Below are positions 1 through 7,830 of a stretch of DNA of 64,000 nt, one piece after another (positions within the stretch are counted from its first letter, which is position 1; each line of letters begins with the position of its first letter). The notes under the pieces were generated by a model. That model worked only from the letters and a program-made list of their open reading frames with translations. It made no database searches and was not told the DNA's origin. The stretch is from CAVUXJ01 sp963814975 (GTDB lineage Bacteria; Acidobacteriota; Vicinamibacteria; Vicinamibacterales; CAVVIG01), in assembly GCA_963814975.1 (NCBI GenBank), contig CAWFFB010000018.1, forward strand, positions 100,822-164,821. Direction: 5' to 3'. Position numbers and translations under genes: made by a program.

Positions 1-164
1 GCATACACGGTGTAACCCGACTCCCTGAAACCGTACGCGGTGAAAAGCCGCCAGGCTTCGTCCGGCCCCAGGAGCAGAACCCGGCGGGTATCGGATGCGG
101 GGATGCGGCGATCACTCTCGCGCCGACCAGGTCGCCACAGACGGTCGTGTTGTCGACGTTTCAT
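1..164 (-). CDS. Partial response-regulator-like receiver protein, N-terminus only
   Basis: The ATG at 164-162 opens a frame that runs off the left edge. It has a GGGAGA ribosome site about five bases upstream. After a basic leader of roughly 25 residues the translation gives RRVLLLGPDEAWRLFTAYGF and then RESGYTVYA. This is the first beta strand, acidic loop and first helix of a receiver (CheY-like) domain. The acidic pair appears as Asp-Glu rather than the usual Asp-Asp. The phosphorylated aspartate and any output domain lie outside the window, so DNA binding cannot be judged. The family call comes from the N-terminal pattern alone. Confidence 0.5.
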   Translation of the reverse strand, partial: MKRRQHDRLWRPGRRESDRRIPASDTRRVLLLGPDEAWRLFTAYGFRESGYTVY

Positions 165-345
165 AACGTCTCCCATCAAGATATCGATGCGATTTACTTC
201 GCCAGGCCTCGGATGCTTGGATCCGAGGGGTAGCGACGAAGGGCTATCCCGAACGCGGGAACCCGCACCCAGAACCGCCCTTCTGACCACCTCGCGAGAG
301 GAGGGTGGCATTTGTCGAAGACAATAGCTGCCGTCGTCGCCGTGA

Positions 346-531
346 TTATGCCGTCGCCTCTTGAGGATGGCTCCGGCCACAGCCTTGAGCTTCCGGCGAC
401 GCGAGAACGTGCTCTCGAATCTTCGTCAACGCCGAATCGTACTGACCCCAATCGACGTTCGCGGCGTGTGTGTACACGTCGCGAAGCGCACAGATCTCGG
501 AATCCGTCAAGACATCGCGAGCGTCGGGCAT
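346..531 (-). CDS. Small hypothetical protein (61 aa)
   Basis: The frame encodes a helix-rich 61-residue protein with the segment LTDSEICALRDVYTHAANV followed by a second amphipathic helix. The pattern looks like a real soluble small protein rather than a shadow frame. It has no recognisable domain, signal peptide or catalytic motif. It lies between the left-edge receiver gene and another hypothetical, both on the same strand. I do not recognise it and assign no function. Confidence 0.35.
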   Translation of the reverse strand: MPDARDVLTDSEICALRDVYTHAANVDWGQYDSALTKIREHVLASPEAQGCGRSHPQEATA

Positions 532-695
532 GGAGTCCTCCCGTCAATTGCTGAACGTCAACTGGACCAACAAGTCGTCGCGCTCGCTCTGTAACGTCAT
601 CCGGCTCAAGCTCGGTCAGATGAGAATGGCTGTGTAGGACAAGAGGCAAGGTCCATGTAGGACAAAACCTAACACGAACGTCGGATGTTGGCTGT

Positions 696-1073
696 TCAAT
701 ATTGAACACCTTGAACGGCGCTCCTCGCCTGCCCGCACTGTGTGCTGTTCCAGAAGTTCGGAACGCAAGCGACGAGATGTGTTCGCTCAGGCTCGACCAC
801 CGGGGTGTTCGAAGCCGGAGGTCGGGCGGGTGCGACGTACCACTGTTCCTTGGGCACGACTTTTCGCTGCTCGGGATCGTCCTCGTAGGCGGGCGTCATG
901 ATCTGCCCGCGGTACTCGTTGAAGACGTCGAGGATGGGGGCGGCCCCAACGAGGCCGGATCCTATACTTAGCAGCGGTTCGATGACGACGATGACGCCGC
1001 CCGGCACGCCGGCGCCGGACGAGGGACCCGTCTGAAGCAGGAGGGCAGGCAAGGGCCCGTCCCTGCGCGGCAC
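696..1073 (-). CDS. Hypothetical protein
   Basis: This open frame of about 125 codons contains GGVIVVIEPLLSIGSGLVGA, a plausible hydrophobic stretch near the N-terminus. A polar, proline-rich remainder follows (YEDDPEQRKVVPKEQWYVAP). The hydrophobic segment could be a signal anchor, but the true start is uncertain because the first 20 residues are arginine- and proline-rich. No family is recognised. The alternative is that the N-terminal part is spurious and only the region from about 1020 downward is coding. Confidence 0.3.
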   Translation of the reverse strand: MPRRDGPLPALLLQTGPSSGAGVPGGVIVVIEPLLSIGSGLVGAAPILDVFNEYRGQIMTPAYEDDPEQRKVVPKEQWYVAPARPPASNTPVVEPERTHLVACVPNFWNSTQCGQARSAVQGVQY

Positions 1074-1245
1074 TACCCTATCCGCGGCTGGTGCTGCCGT
1101 GGCGTGCGTTCGCGCCGGGTCACTCCTGATAGAGTCCTACGCAAATGACCCTACCCAGCGAGGCCGAGTGGGAGTGCAGCGGGCCGGCCCGCGAGGTCCG
1201 TCGCTCCCGACTCCAACCGCAAGACGCTCAAAACGTGGAGCGATT

Positions 1246-1728
1246 CTACGCGCTCCAGTCGGGTGCCGAGATTTGAACGCGGATGCCGTCCGGGTCCCTG
1301 ACGGAGAAGCTGTCGTCGGCGCTACCCTGGACGGCTCCGATGCCGGCAGCTTTGACTGCAGCTCGCATCCGGTCGGCATCGAAATCGTCAACGCCGACGC
1401 AAAAATGATCGAGCCGCCCCGGGGTGTTGCTCTTCTGGAGGATGAACAGGCCTGCGCCCGGCAGATCGAATCCATGGTTGTCCGGCCCCTGGACCCGCCG
1501 GGACGGGGGCAAGTCGAACAGCCGCCGATAGAAAGCCTCCGATCGCGAGATGTCCGCCACCTGCAGGTTCACGTGATGCAGGTTTCGACCCTTCGTAAGA
1601 CTTCCGGGCGGCCCTTGTGCCGCCGCTGGCGCCGGCGTGGCCAAGAGCGCGAGCGATTGAAGCAGCTGCCGCCGGGTTAGCGCCCCACGTTCGTACGACG
1701 TGACCAGTGCGTCGATGTCTGCGATCAT
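1246..1728 (-). CDS. VOC-family (glyoxalase/dioxygenase fold) protein with Tat-like signal
   Basis: This 160-residue protein starts at an ATG preceded by GGGAGC. Residues 18-40 read LTRRQLLQSLALLATPAPAA, a twin-arginine-type signal followed by an Ala-rich cleavage region, so export is predicted. The rest is one vicinal-oxygen-chelate unit: HHVNLQVADISRSEAFYRRL, then LDHFCVGVDDFD, and it closes with VRDPDGIRVQI. The first His and the final acidic position match the usual metal-site positions, but with only one module a dimer would be needed to complete it. The substrate is unknown. VOC proteins include glyoxalases, ring-cleaving dioxygenases and resistance proteins, and nothing here chooses between them. 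Confidence 0.8.
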   Translation of the reverse strand: MIADIDALVTSYERGALTRRQLLQSLALLATPAPAAAQGPPGSLTKGRNLHHVNLQVADISRSEAFYRRLFDLPPSRRVQGPDNHGFDLPGAGLFILQKSNTPGRLDHFCVGVDDFDADRMRAAVKAAGIGAVQGSADDSFSVRDPDGIRVQISAPDWSA

Positions 1729-1830
1729 GTCCGAGCTCCCTGTTCGTTCTGCACGTCCCGGTTGCTCGACAAGCTACCACGATAAGGGAGAGCCTGGTTT
1801 CGAGGCGAAGATGTTTCGCTCGCAGTGGTG

Positions 1831-2460
1831 TTAGCCGGCTTTCGGTACACCATCGAAGAAATCAACGGCCCCGGTTTCCAACGAATACTCGGCACCGACG
1901 ACGAGAAGGCCCTCATTCTCGATCAGCCGCTCGAGGATCTCCGATCCGTGTCGCAGATGATTTGCGGAGGCGCGGATATTGGCCCGAACCGCTTGCCGCA
2001 CCAGAGCCTCCGGGTCGTGCCTGAGGTCGGTCGCCAACAAGACTTCCACGGATGGCCGAACGCGGTCGACGATCGAGCGAAGGTTTCCCGACTGGTGGCC
2101 TGTCGGCTGCTGAAGTTCTTCCAGGGTTGCCAGAACCGCCCCGCACTGGGAGTGTCCGAGAACCACCACCAGCCGCGCGCCATACCGCCCGGCGGCGAAC
2201 TCGACGCTGCCGACTTGCGATGAGGCGACGATGTTTCCGGCGACGCGGACGACGAACAGGTCGCCAAGGCCTTGATCGAAGACGATCTCCGCCGGCACCC
2301 GTGAGTCGGAACAGCCGAGAACGATGGCAAACGGTTCCTGACCTGCCGACACTTCGTCGCGGCGCCTCTGGTTCGTGAGGGTGTCGCCGCTCCGAGTGTC
2401 GGAGGCGAAGCGACGATTTCCAGTTCGAAGGCGTTCGAGTGCTTCGCGCGCAGAGATCAT
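1831..2460 (-). CDS. Beta-class carbonic anhydrase
   Basis: This protein interconverts CO2 and bicarbonate using a zinc ion. All the beta-class signatures are visible in the 209 residues: Cys50, Asp52 and Arg54 in GCSDSRVP, and His103 and Cys106 in GHSQCGAV. Cys50, His103 and Cys106 are the zinc ligands, and Asp52/Arg54 form the family's conserved dyad. There is no signal peptide, so it is probably cytoplasmic. The length is normal for the short bacterial type. The ribosome site is weak. The nearest gene downstream on the same strand, the VOC protein, is about 100 bases away and shows no obvious link. Confidence 0.93.
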   Translation of the reverse strand: MISAREALERLRTGNRRFASDTRSGDTLTNQRRRDEVSAGQEPFAIVLGCSDSRVPAEIVFDQGLGDLFVVRVAGNIVASSQVGSVEFAAGRYGARLVVVLGHSQCGAVLATLEELQQPTGHQSGNLRSIVDRVRPSVEVLLATDLRHDPEALVRQAVRANIRASANHLRHGSEILERLIENEGLLVVGAEYSLETGAVDFFDGVPKAG

Positions 2461-2494
2461 CGCGATTCATCTTATCGAATCTCTGAAGGCTCGC

Positions 2495-2761
2495 TCACGC
2501 GCTGTTCTCGAGGACCTTCCGTTGCTCGTCCGCCCACTGCACGGCGAGGCGGCGGAGCGCGAACTGTCGGCCGATCACGAGCTCGCCGTCGCGGAGGACC
2601 CGGGCATCCCAGCTACATGACTCGCCGTGAAAACGGAGTTCGGCGCTCCATGCACCGTAATCGAGCTGCAGCTGCCAGATCGGCTCGCTGTGTTTCGGCC
2701 GTCGTAGTGCGGGTGGGTGCCTGGGAGGGCAAGACACGTCGTCGCTCACAGGCACCGCCAT
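2495..2761 (-). CDS. Small hypothetical protein
   Basis: The C-terminal 60 residues look genuinely coded, with an alternating beta-strand pattern (IWQLQLDYGAWSAELRFHGE) and then a charged helix ending WADEQRKVLENSA. The start is uncertain. I used the internal Met at 2761 because the upstream extension to 2878 is low-complexity Arg/Pro sequence. It lies 34 bases upstream of the carbonic anhydrase gene on the same strand and could be co-transcribed with it. No domain is recognised. Confidence 0.5.
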   Translation of the reverse strand: MAVPVSDDVSCPPRHPPALRRPKHSEPIWQLQLDYGAWSAELRFHGESCSWDARVLRDGELVIGRQFALRRLAVQWADEQRKVLENSA

Positions 2762-2918
2762 GCCGAGGCGACCTGTGGCAGGGGACGTCCGCCCCTTGGA
2801 ACGTGCTATCCGGTGTGGCCCATTGGTCGGCGGCCCACCCGGCCGCACCTGCGACGAGCCGCGCCGGCTGATAGTCATCTGGTTCTGCCCGCAGTCTTCG
2901 GGTTCAGGAAGCGGCCGA

Positions 2919-3140
2919 CTACGGTCTCACCTCCTGTCCCACGGCCGCGCCATACGAGGCGCGTTCGTGGAATTCGATCAGACGGGTTTGCGCAAACAGC
3001 ATGGCCAGCGTCGGCAGCAACTTATACCGATCGGGTCTGCCTTCGAACCGCCGGCGATGCCCACGCTTGAGTTCCGGCGGGTCCGGGACGGCCATCAGTT
3101 CGGTCAAGGCGATGCGTCGTTCGATGTCCAGGGTCGTCAT
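2919..3140 (-). CDS. Small hypothetical protein (73 aa)
   Basis: Starting at the Met encoded at 3140, the protein begins MTTLDIERRIALTELMAV. It has a basic middle (KRGHRRRFEGRP) and a helix (LLPTLAMLFAQTRLIEFHE). The start is preceded by purine-rich CCCCTTCCCCCC on the plus strand, which reads as GGGGGAAGGGG and is a plausible ribosome site. The internal Met is preferred over the one at 3203 for that reason. No homology is recognised, and no membrane or secretion signal is seen. Confidence 0.5.
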   Translation of the reverse strand: MTTLDIERRIALTELMAVPDPPELKRGHRRRFEGRPDRYKLLPTLAMLFAQTRLIEFHERASYGAAVGQEVRP

Positions 3141-3620
3141 GGGGGGAAGGGGAGCAAGGTGACGGCCGAATCGTCGTGTCGCCCCTAAGTGATTTGTTCG
3201 CATCGAGTGAGTGCCTCCTGGGGCCGGTCACAGGAACGGGAAGACATCCGGGAGGCAGAGTCTTGGATCCGCCTGAGCGGATTCTAGGTTACAAAAACGG
3301 TGACTACACTCCCCGAACGCCCTGCCCGCCGATGAAGTTGGGTGGCGTCTGCCGCGGCCACATGCCGCACCCACCCATCAACCAACGCGCGTCCACTTTC
3401 CGAGGGTCGCTCAGTGATCAACCTGCAGATCCCCTGCCCCACGTCCGGTTCTCCTCGTAAAGCCGATTCCTCACCTCGCGCCTAGCGTGATTGGCATTGG
3501 CGCGCTTTGCAGCTCCGCGAACACGTAACAAGACCGCCACGTGCGGAGCTCTTGAACCGGTGTAGACCTCGCGAGTTCCATTCGCAATGGGAAACCTATT
3601 GGCTGCGATATGCTGAGCGC
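3141..3620. other. Intergenic stretch, nothing recognised
   Basis: No convincing coding pattern appears on either strand. The longer open frames here are Arg/Pro-rich antisense reads without domain motifs. The plus strand just before 3621 should contain the promoter of the small gene that follows, but no clear hexamers are seen. Confidence 0.4.
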
Positions 3621-3869
3621 ATGGCTGACCCTCGCTTTGAGAGTCTCGAGGACGGAGATTTGGCTGACATTTGGTACACGCTCGGGGGCACCGCTGTGCG
3701 GCATCCAGAACACTTTCAGCAATTGTTCGACGCGGTAGCAACTGAATTGCTGAGTCGCCGATCAGAGGGTTTGAATCCGTGGCTGGAACAGCGTTTCCGC
3801 GCATTTCGAGCGGCTGACACAACAGAAGACGTAGAGGCTGGCGCCAAAGCGCTGGATGACGCACCGTAA
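3621..3869 (+). CDS. Small hypothetical helical protein (82 aa)
   Basis: The chosen ATG at 3621 gives MADPRFESLEDGDLADIWYT. The remainder is helical and charged, including HPEHFQQLFDAVATELLSRR and LEQRFRAFRAADTTEDVEAG. The reading frame extends upstream, but those residues are Arg/Cys-rich and unlike protein. It is cytoplasmic by appearance and has no cysteines or catalytic motif. The downstream YetF-type gene is on the same strand about 100 bases away. I do not recognise the family. Confidence 0.6.
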   Translation: MADPRFESLEDGDLADIWYTLGGTAVRHPEHFQQLFDAVATELLSRRSEGLNPWLEQRFRAFRAADTTEDVEAGAKALDDAP

Positions 3870-3975
3870 CGCATCCAGTTTCCTGGGCAGAGCTTGGCTG
3901 AGGTGTGGAGGACCACCGATGTCAAGGTCAAAGTGGATGTGATGATCGGTTCGCGGGCGCCAGCTATCAACGCCT

Positions 3976-4506
3976 ATGCAGAGCACTTGGTCGGTCGACT
4001 GGCACGCCATCTTTGTCCCCTCGGGCAGCCTGCTCGAGCTCGTTGTCCGCGGCTCGCTGATGTACCTGTTGATCCTGGCGGCATTTCGGGTCTTCCGCCG
4101 CGACGCTGGATCGATGGGCATATCCGATCTCCTGGTCGTCGTGCTCGTTGCGGACGCAGCACAGAACGGCATGGCCGGCGAGTACAAGTCGCTCACCGAA
4201 GGCGCAGTTCTCGTCGGCACAATCTTCGCGTGGAACTACTCGCTGGACTGGCTGGCGTATCACAGCCGCTTCGTCTACTGGCTGCTCCATCCGCCGCCGT
4301 TGCTGCTGGTGAACCACGGGCGGCTGCAGCATCGCAACCTGCGCTCCCAGATGATCACGCGCGACGACCTCTTCGAACAGTTGCGCGAGCAGGGTGTCGA
4401 CGACGTCAGTGAAGTGAAGGCATGCTGGCTGGAAAGCGACGGGCGTCTCAGCGTGCTCAAGGTGCAGCTCGACGGTGAGTCGCCGCCTCGGAAGCGCTCG
4501 CGGTGA
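3976..4506 (+). CDS. DUF421/YetF-family membrane protein
   Basis: The 176 residues fit the YetF/YcaP family. A membrane portion comes first (LLELVVRGSLMYLLILAAFR and the segment after GISDLLVVVLVADAAQNGMAG). A cytoplasmic domain follows with LLLVNHGRLQHRNLRSQMIT and the typical ending DDVSEVKACWLESDGRLSVL. The conserved order (membrane helices, a loop with ASD/GISDL, then the VNHG strand) is present. The family is associated with spore and membrane physiology in Bacillus, but its biochemical role is unknown. It sits just inside the cell envelope by topology. Length is normal to slightly short. Confidence 0.85.
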   Translation: MQSTWSVDWHAIFVPSGSLLELVVRGSLMYLLILAAFRVFRRDAGSMGISDLLVVVLVADAAQNGMAGEYKSLTEGAVLVGTIFAWNYSLDWLAYHSRFVYWLLHPPPLLLVNHGRLQHRNLRSQMITRDDLFEQLREQGVDDVSEVKACWLESDGRLSVLKVQLDGESPPRKRSR

Positions 4507-4682
4507 ACCGATCCCGGCGCGGGCCCACCAAACTGCCGTTGCCAAATTGCGGACAGGTGAGTGCCGACGTTGCCAATCGCGTCAGTAGGCGAATGGACAC
4601 CAGCTCTACGCAAGCGTTCACGGAGACGCCGCGGAACGAGGCGAGCCATTCGACGCAGGCCGAATGGCTCGCTTGTAGAACT

Positions 4683-4946
4683 TCAGGCCGCCGCCCGACT
4701 CGCGCGGTCCGAACCCAGCTGTTTTACCAGCTTGTTGTAGAGACCAAGAATCAAGAAGGTTGGCGCCCATTGGCCCACGAACGCGCTCGCGTGCTTCTTC
4801 CCGCCCAACTGCAGCGTCAAGGAGGTGGCAATTGATCCCATCGCCGCCCAGAGAAACCAATCCGACGGCAGTTTTGCTGTCTGCTGCTCAATGGTTTTCG
4901 CCACAGGACCTTCCAGATGCGTCGTGCTCACGGCTTTCATCGTCAT
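4683..4946 (-). CDS. Small hypothetical membrane protein (87 aa)
   Basis: It starts MTMKAVSTTHLEGPVAKTIE and carries two short hydrophobic segments, WFLWAAMGSIATSLTLQL and FVGQWAPTFLILGLYNKLV, consistent with a two-pass membrane protein. The start is preceded by a GGAGAT-type site (plus strand ATCTCC near 4951). It lies 35 bases downstream of the catalase-ferritin fusion gene's stop on the same strand and may be its operon partner. That position suggests a stress-related role, but this is inference from context only. Confidence 0.7.
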   Translation of the reverse strand: MTMKAVSTTHLEGPVAKTIEQQTAKLPSDWFLWAAMGSIATSLTLQLGGKKHASAFVGQWAPTFLILGLYNKLVKQLGSDRASRAAA

Positions 4947-4980
4947 GTCGATCTCCTGTCAAGTGATTAACGTCTTTTGA

Positions 4981-6279
4981 TCAATCCTCACGTACGGCAA
5001 CCAGCTTCGGCGCTTTGCTCGTGCCGGTCCTGGCCTGACCCATGAGCTCCCTGGCGATCTGCGTGAGAAGATTGTCGGCGCCCTCTTCTTCTGCGAGAGA
5101 TTTGGCCAACAGCTCCGCCACATCCGGCCGTCCAATCTGTCCCGCGAGTGCCCGCGAGGTGCCGTACGCGGAGATCTCGTAGTGCTCGACCTTCTGAGCC
5201 GACGCGATCACGGCGAGGTCGGCGGCGAGATCGTCCCGGCCGTCGCTCTCGGCAATGACCTCGTTCCCCTCTTCGACCAGGCCCGCCATGCCCTTGCACG
5301 GCTTCGGCTTGGCCGCAGCCCCCAACAGCTCGAAGGCTTCTTTCAGCCGGTCCACATGCCCGCGCGTCTCGTCGAGGTGGGTTTCGAAAGCGAGGCGCAG
5401 CAGGTCCGAATTGGCCGCTTTGGCCATCTTCGGCAGCGCTTTCACGAGCTGTCCTTCCGCATGCAGGAGATCCTGCAATGCTTCGACGAGGACGTCCTGA
5501 ATCATCGCCGGTTCGGCCGCCGTGCTCGTACTCCGGTCGTCTATCGATGCTGCCTCCGTGACGTTCTCACGTGGTGCCTGCAACGCGGGCGCGTCGACGA
5601 ACTGCCACGCTCCCCCCTGGTTCCATGAACCCCTGGCGTCGATCTCGCCGTCCTCGCCGGAGCCCGTCGAGTCGTTGAAAAACTGATCGACAAGGATCGC
5701 GGTGGGCGGAATCCGGCCGATGGAGAACTGCGGTTTCCCGAGGCTTTCGAGCGCGGCGGTGAACGCCTTCATGTGGGTAATCTCGCGGGTCATCAGGAAC
5801 TGCAGCGCGTCTTTCGTTCCCGCGTCGTCGGTGAAGTTGATCAGTCGTTCGTAGACGATCTTCGCTCTGGCCTCCGCCGCGATATTGCTACGCAGGTCAA
5901 CGTCGAGCTCGCCGGTGATCTTCAAGTAGTCGGCGGTCCACGCGTTACCCATCGAGTTGCAGAGGCTGACACCTCCGCCGCCGGCAATTGCGATGAGCGG
6001 ATCGGCTTCTGCCGCATCGCGGTCGAATTTCATCGGGTTGAGATGCAGCCGGGCGAGCACGCCCACGATCTCGAGATGACTCAGCTCCTCGGTACCGATG
6101 TCCATCAGGAGATCCTTGCGCTCCAGGTCGTCGCAGTTGAGTCCTTGAATCGAGTACTGCATCGCTGCGGCGAGTTCGCCGTTGGCGCCGCCGAATTGCT
6201 CGAGGAGCATGTTGCCGAATGCCGGATCGGGGGCGTCAACACGAACGGTGTACATCAGCTTCTTGACGTGGTGGTACAT
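4981..6279 (-). CDS. Manganese catalase fused to a YciE/YciF (DUF892) ferritin-like domain
   Basis: The start at 6279 (MYHHVKKLMYTVRVDAPDPA) has GATGAGG upstream and matches the normal N-terminus of manganese catalases. Residues 1-250 are a Mn-catalase, which disproportionates hydrogen peroxide. Putative di-Mn ligands are visible: Glu35 in GGANGELAAA, Glu65 and His68 in TEELSHLE, then a Glu in AEARAKIVYERL and Glu/His in REITHMKAF. After a Ser/Thr-rich linker near residues 255-275, the C-terminal 155 residues are a second ferritin-like four-helix domain. It has LVEALQDLLHAEGQLVKALP, FETHLDETRGHVDRL and AQKVEHYEISAYG, typical of YciF/DUF892 stress proteins. These two domains are usually separate genes. 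No signal peptide is seen, so it is cytoplasmic. Confidence 0.93.
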   Translation of the reverse strand: MYHHVKKLMYTVRVDAPDPAFGNMLLEQFGGANGELAAAMQYSIQGLNCDDLERKDLLMDIGTEELSHLEIVGVLARLHLNPMKFDRDAAEADPLIAIAGGGGVSLCNSMGNAWTADYLKITGELDVDLRSNIAAEARAKIVYERLINFTDDAGTKDALQFLMTREITHMKAFTAALESLGKPQFSIGRIPPTAILVDQFFNDSTGSGEDGEIDARGSWNQGGAWQFVDAPALQAPRENVTEAASIDDRSTSTAAEPAMIQDVLVEALQDLLHAEGQLVKALPKMAKAANSDLLRLAFETHLDETRGHVDRLKEAFELLGAAAKPKPCKGMAGLVEEGNEVIAESDGRDDLAADLAVIASAQKVEHYEISAYGTSRALAGQIGRPDVAELLAKSLAEEEGADNLLTQIARELMGQARTGTSKAPKLVAVRED

Positions 6280-6630
6280 GGAGACCTCATCTGAACGAGT
6301 AACGAATGGCGCTGCAGGTATGGACGAGCAGTGCGGGAGTGGTCGAGGATCACGGCTGCAACGAATGTACCGGTGTCTTGAACGCCGACCGGGGGAGATC
6401 ATGAGCAGCCGCTGCCGCGTGGAGGTCAGGTCGCAGTGCTTGGCGAGACCCCACACATGCGGCGTGTGGGTCGACGGTTGCTCATTGTGGCAGTCGGTCG
6501 TCGCAAGGAGGCTGATCTGAATGCATCAGCTCCTGATCGTCGGCCGTCTTCGCGCTGGCGTTTTCAGCGCGCCTGCGCGATGTTCTCATCAGCAGGCCAG
6601 AGTGCGCCAAGATCGATTTCTGAAAGAGAA

Positions 6631-6741
6631 ATGTTCGCGACCCAGTGCGACGTGGCGAAGGACGGCCGCTATGTGATCAATGTCAACACCGGGCAAGTCG
6701 GCAAGACGCCGATCATGGTCATGCTGGACAGTGGTGCTTGA
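6631..6741 (+). pseudogene. C-terminal remnant of a PD40/WD40-type repeat protein (protein kinase or TolB-like)
   Basis: The last 36 codons before the stop read FATQCDVAKDGRYVINVNTG and then TPIMVMLDSGA. This resembles the ending of large acidobacterial Ser/Thr kinases and TolB-like proteins, where the final PD40 repeat reads YDVSxDGQRFLVNT and then PITVVLNW. No upstream part of such a gene is present: the preceding DNA belongs to the 5' side of the catalase gene on the other strand. It is therefore a stranded 3' end. The call rests on pattern memory over a short segment. Confidence 0.4.
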
Positions 6742-6871
6742 AGAGGTAGGAAGCGGGAACAAGAGGGTCGCCGCGGGGTGAGGAAAGAAGGCTGCCGGGA
6801 CCGCAGGATTGCTCCTCCTTGGTTGCCCAGTGTAGAGTGACCCGTCCAGTCATTTCCGGGAGGACGCGAAC

Positions 6872-7729
6872 ATGGATGATCCGACAAGACGCAACATTCT
6901 GAAAGCCGGGGCCGCAGCAGCGGCGATGGCCGCGATGCCACGCGTATTTGCTCAGCAGGCGGGCAAAGGAGGAACTGGCGCGTTCTACGAAAAAGGCCCC
7001 GTTCGCATCCGCTATGAGGAGGCCGGGTCGGGTTTCCCTCTGATGCTGCTTCCCGGCGGGGGATTGAACTCGACAATCGCGTTCTTCACGGGCAACTCGC
7101 CCTTCAACGCGATCGAGGAGTTCAAGGGACAATATCGCTGTATCACGGCGGACTTGCGCAACGCCCCCACCGGCCAGTCCACCGGCCCTGTCGAGGCCGA
7201 TCGGCCGTGGGAGTCCTACGCCGACGACCAACTCGGCCTGATGGATCATCTGGGCATCGACAAGTTCATGGTGATGGGGTTCTGCATTGGCGGTCCCTTC
7301 ATCTGGAGTCTCCTGAAGCGCGCGCCCAATCGTGTTGTCGCGGCCGTGATCGCGCAGCCGGTGGGCTGGCGGCCGGAGATGCGCGACCCGAAGTACCCAG
7401 GCGTCTTCTGGAAGACCTGGGGGCCGGCACTGACGGCCAAGCGGCCCGAGATCATGATGCCGACGGCCGACAAATTCGTGACCAGGATGTTCGAGACCGA
7501 CCCCGACTTCGTCTTCACCGTGACACGGGATTTCGTCCGTGGTTGCCAAACCCCGATTCTGGTGCTGCCGGACGATAGCCCGGCCCACCCTTACGCCGTC
7601 GCCATGGAGAGCGCGATGCTCGCGCCGAAAGCCGAAGTGAGCATGTTCCCCTGGAAAGAACCCAAAGAGCGGGTTCCCCTGGCGGTGCGCCACGTCCATT
7701 CCTTCCTCAAGGCGCATCGGCCTGCTTAG
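6872..7729 (+). CDS. Tat-secreted alpha/beta-fold hydrolase with a Cys at the nucleophile position
   Basis: It starts MDDPTRRNILKAGAAAAAMA with GGAGG upstream. The twin Arg followed by an Ala-rich stretch ending at RVFAQQ is a clear Tat signal. The body is an alpha/beta hydrolase: LMLLPGGGLNSTIAFF forms the oxyanion strand, and MGFCIGGPF (residues about 134-142) is the nucleophile elbow. A candidate acid comes next in LVLPDDSPAHP, and a candidate His in VRHVHSFLKAH. The elbow reads G-F-C-I-G, with Cys where Ser is usual. Dienelactone hydrolases also use Cys, but the rest resembles the general peroxidase/esterase-like group. The substrate is unknown. Confidence 0.85.
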   Translation: MDDPTRRNILKAGAAAAAMAAMPRVFAQQAGKGGTGAFYEKGPVRIRYEEAGSGFPLMLLPGGGLNSTIAFFTGNSPFNAIEEFKGQYRCITADLRNAPTGQSTGPVEADRPWESYADDQLGLMDHLGIDKFMVMGFCIGGPFIWSLLKRAPNRVVAAVIAQPVGWRPEMRDPKYPGVFWKTWGPALTAKRPEIMMPTADKFVTRMFETDPDFVFTVTRDFVRGCQTPILVLPDDSPAHPYAVAMESAMLAPKAEVSMFPWKEPKERVPLAVRHVHSFLKAHRPA

Positions 7730-7830
7730 CTGCCGCTGGCGATCACCAACCACGCGCCTCGTCCGACTCACGTCGCTCCCCGGTCGGTCGCCGTGAGTCG
7801 GACATGGTCGCGGGGAAGGGTAAGCCGCGC

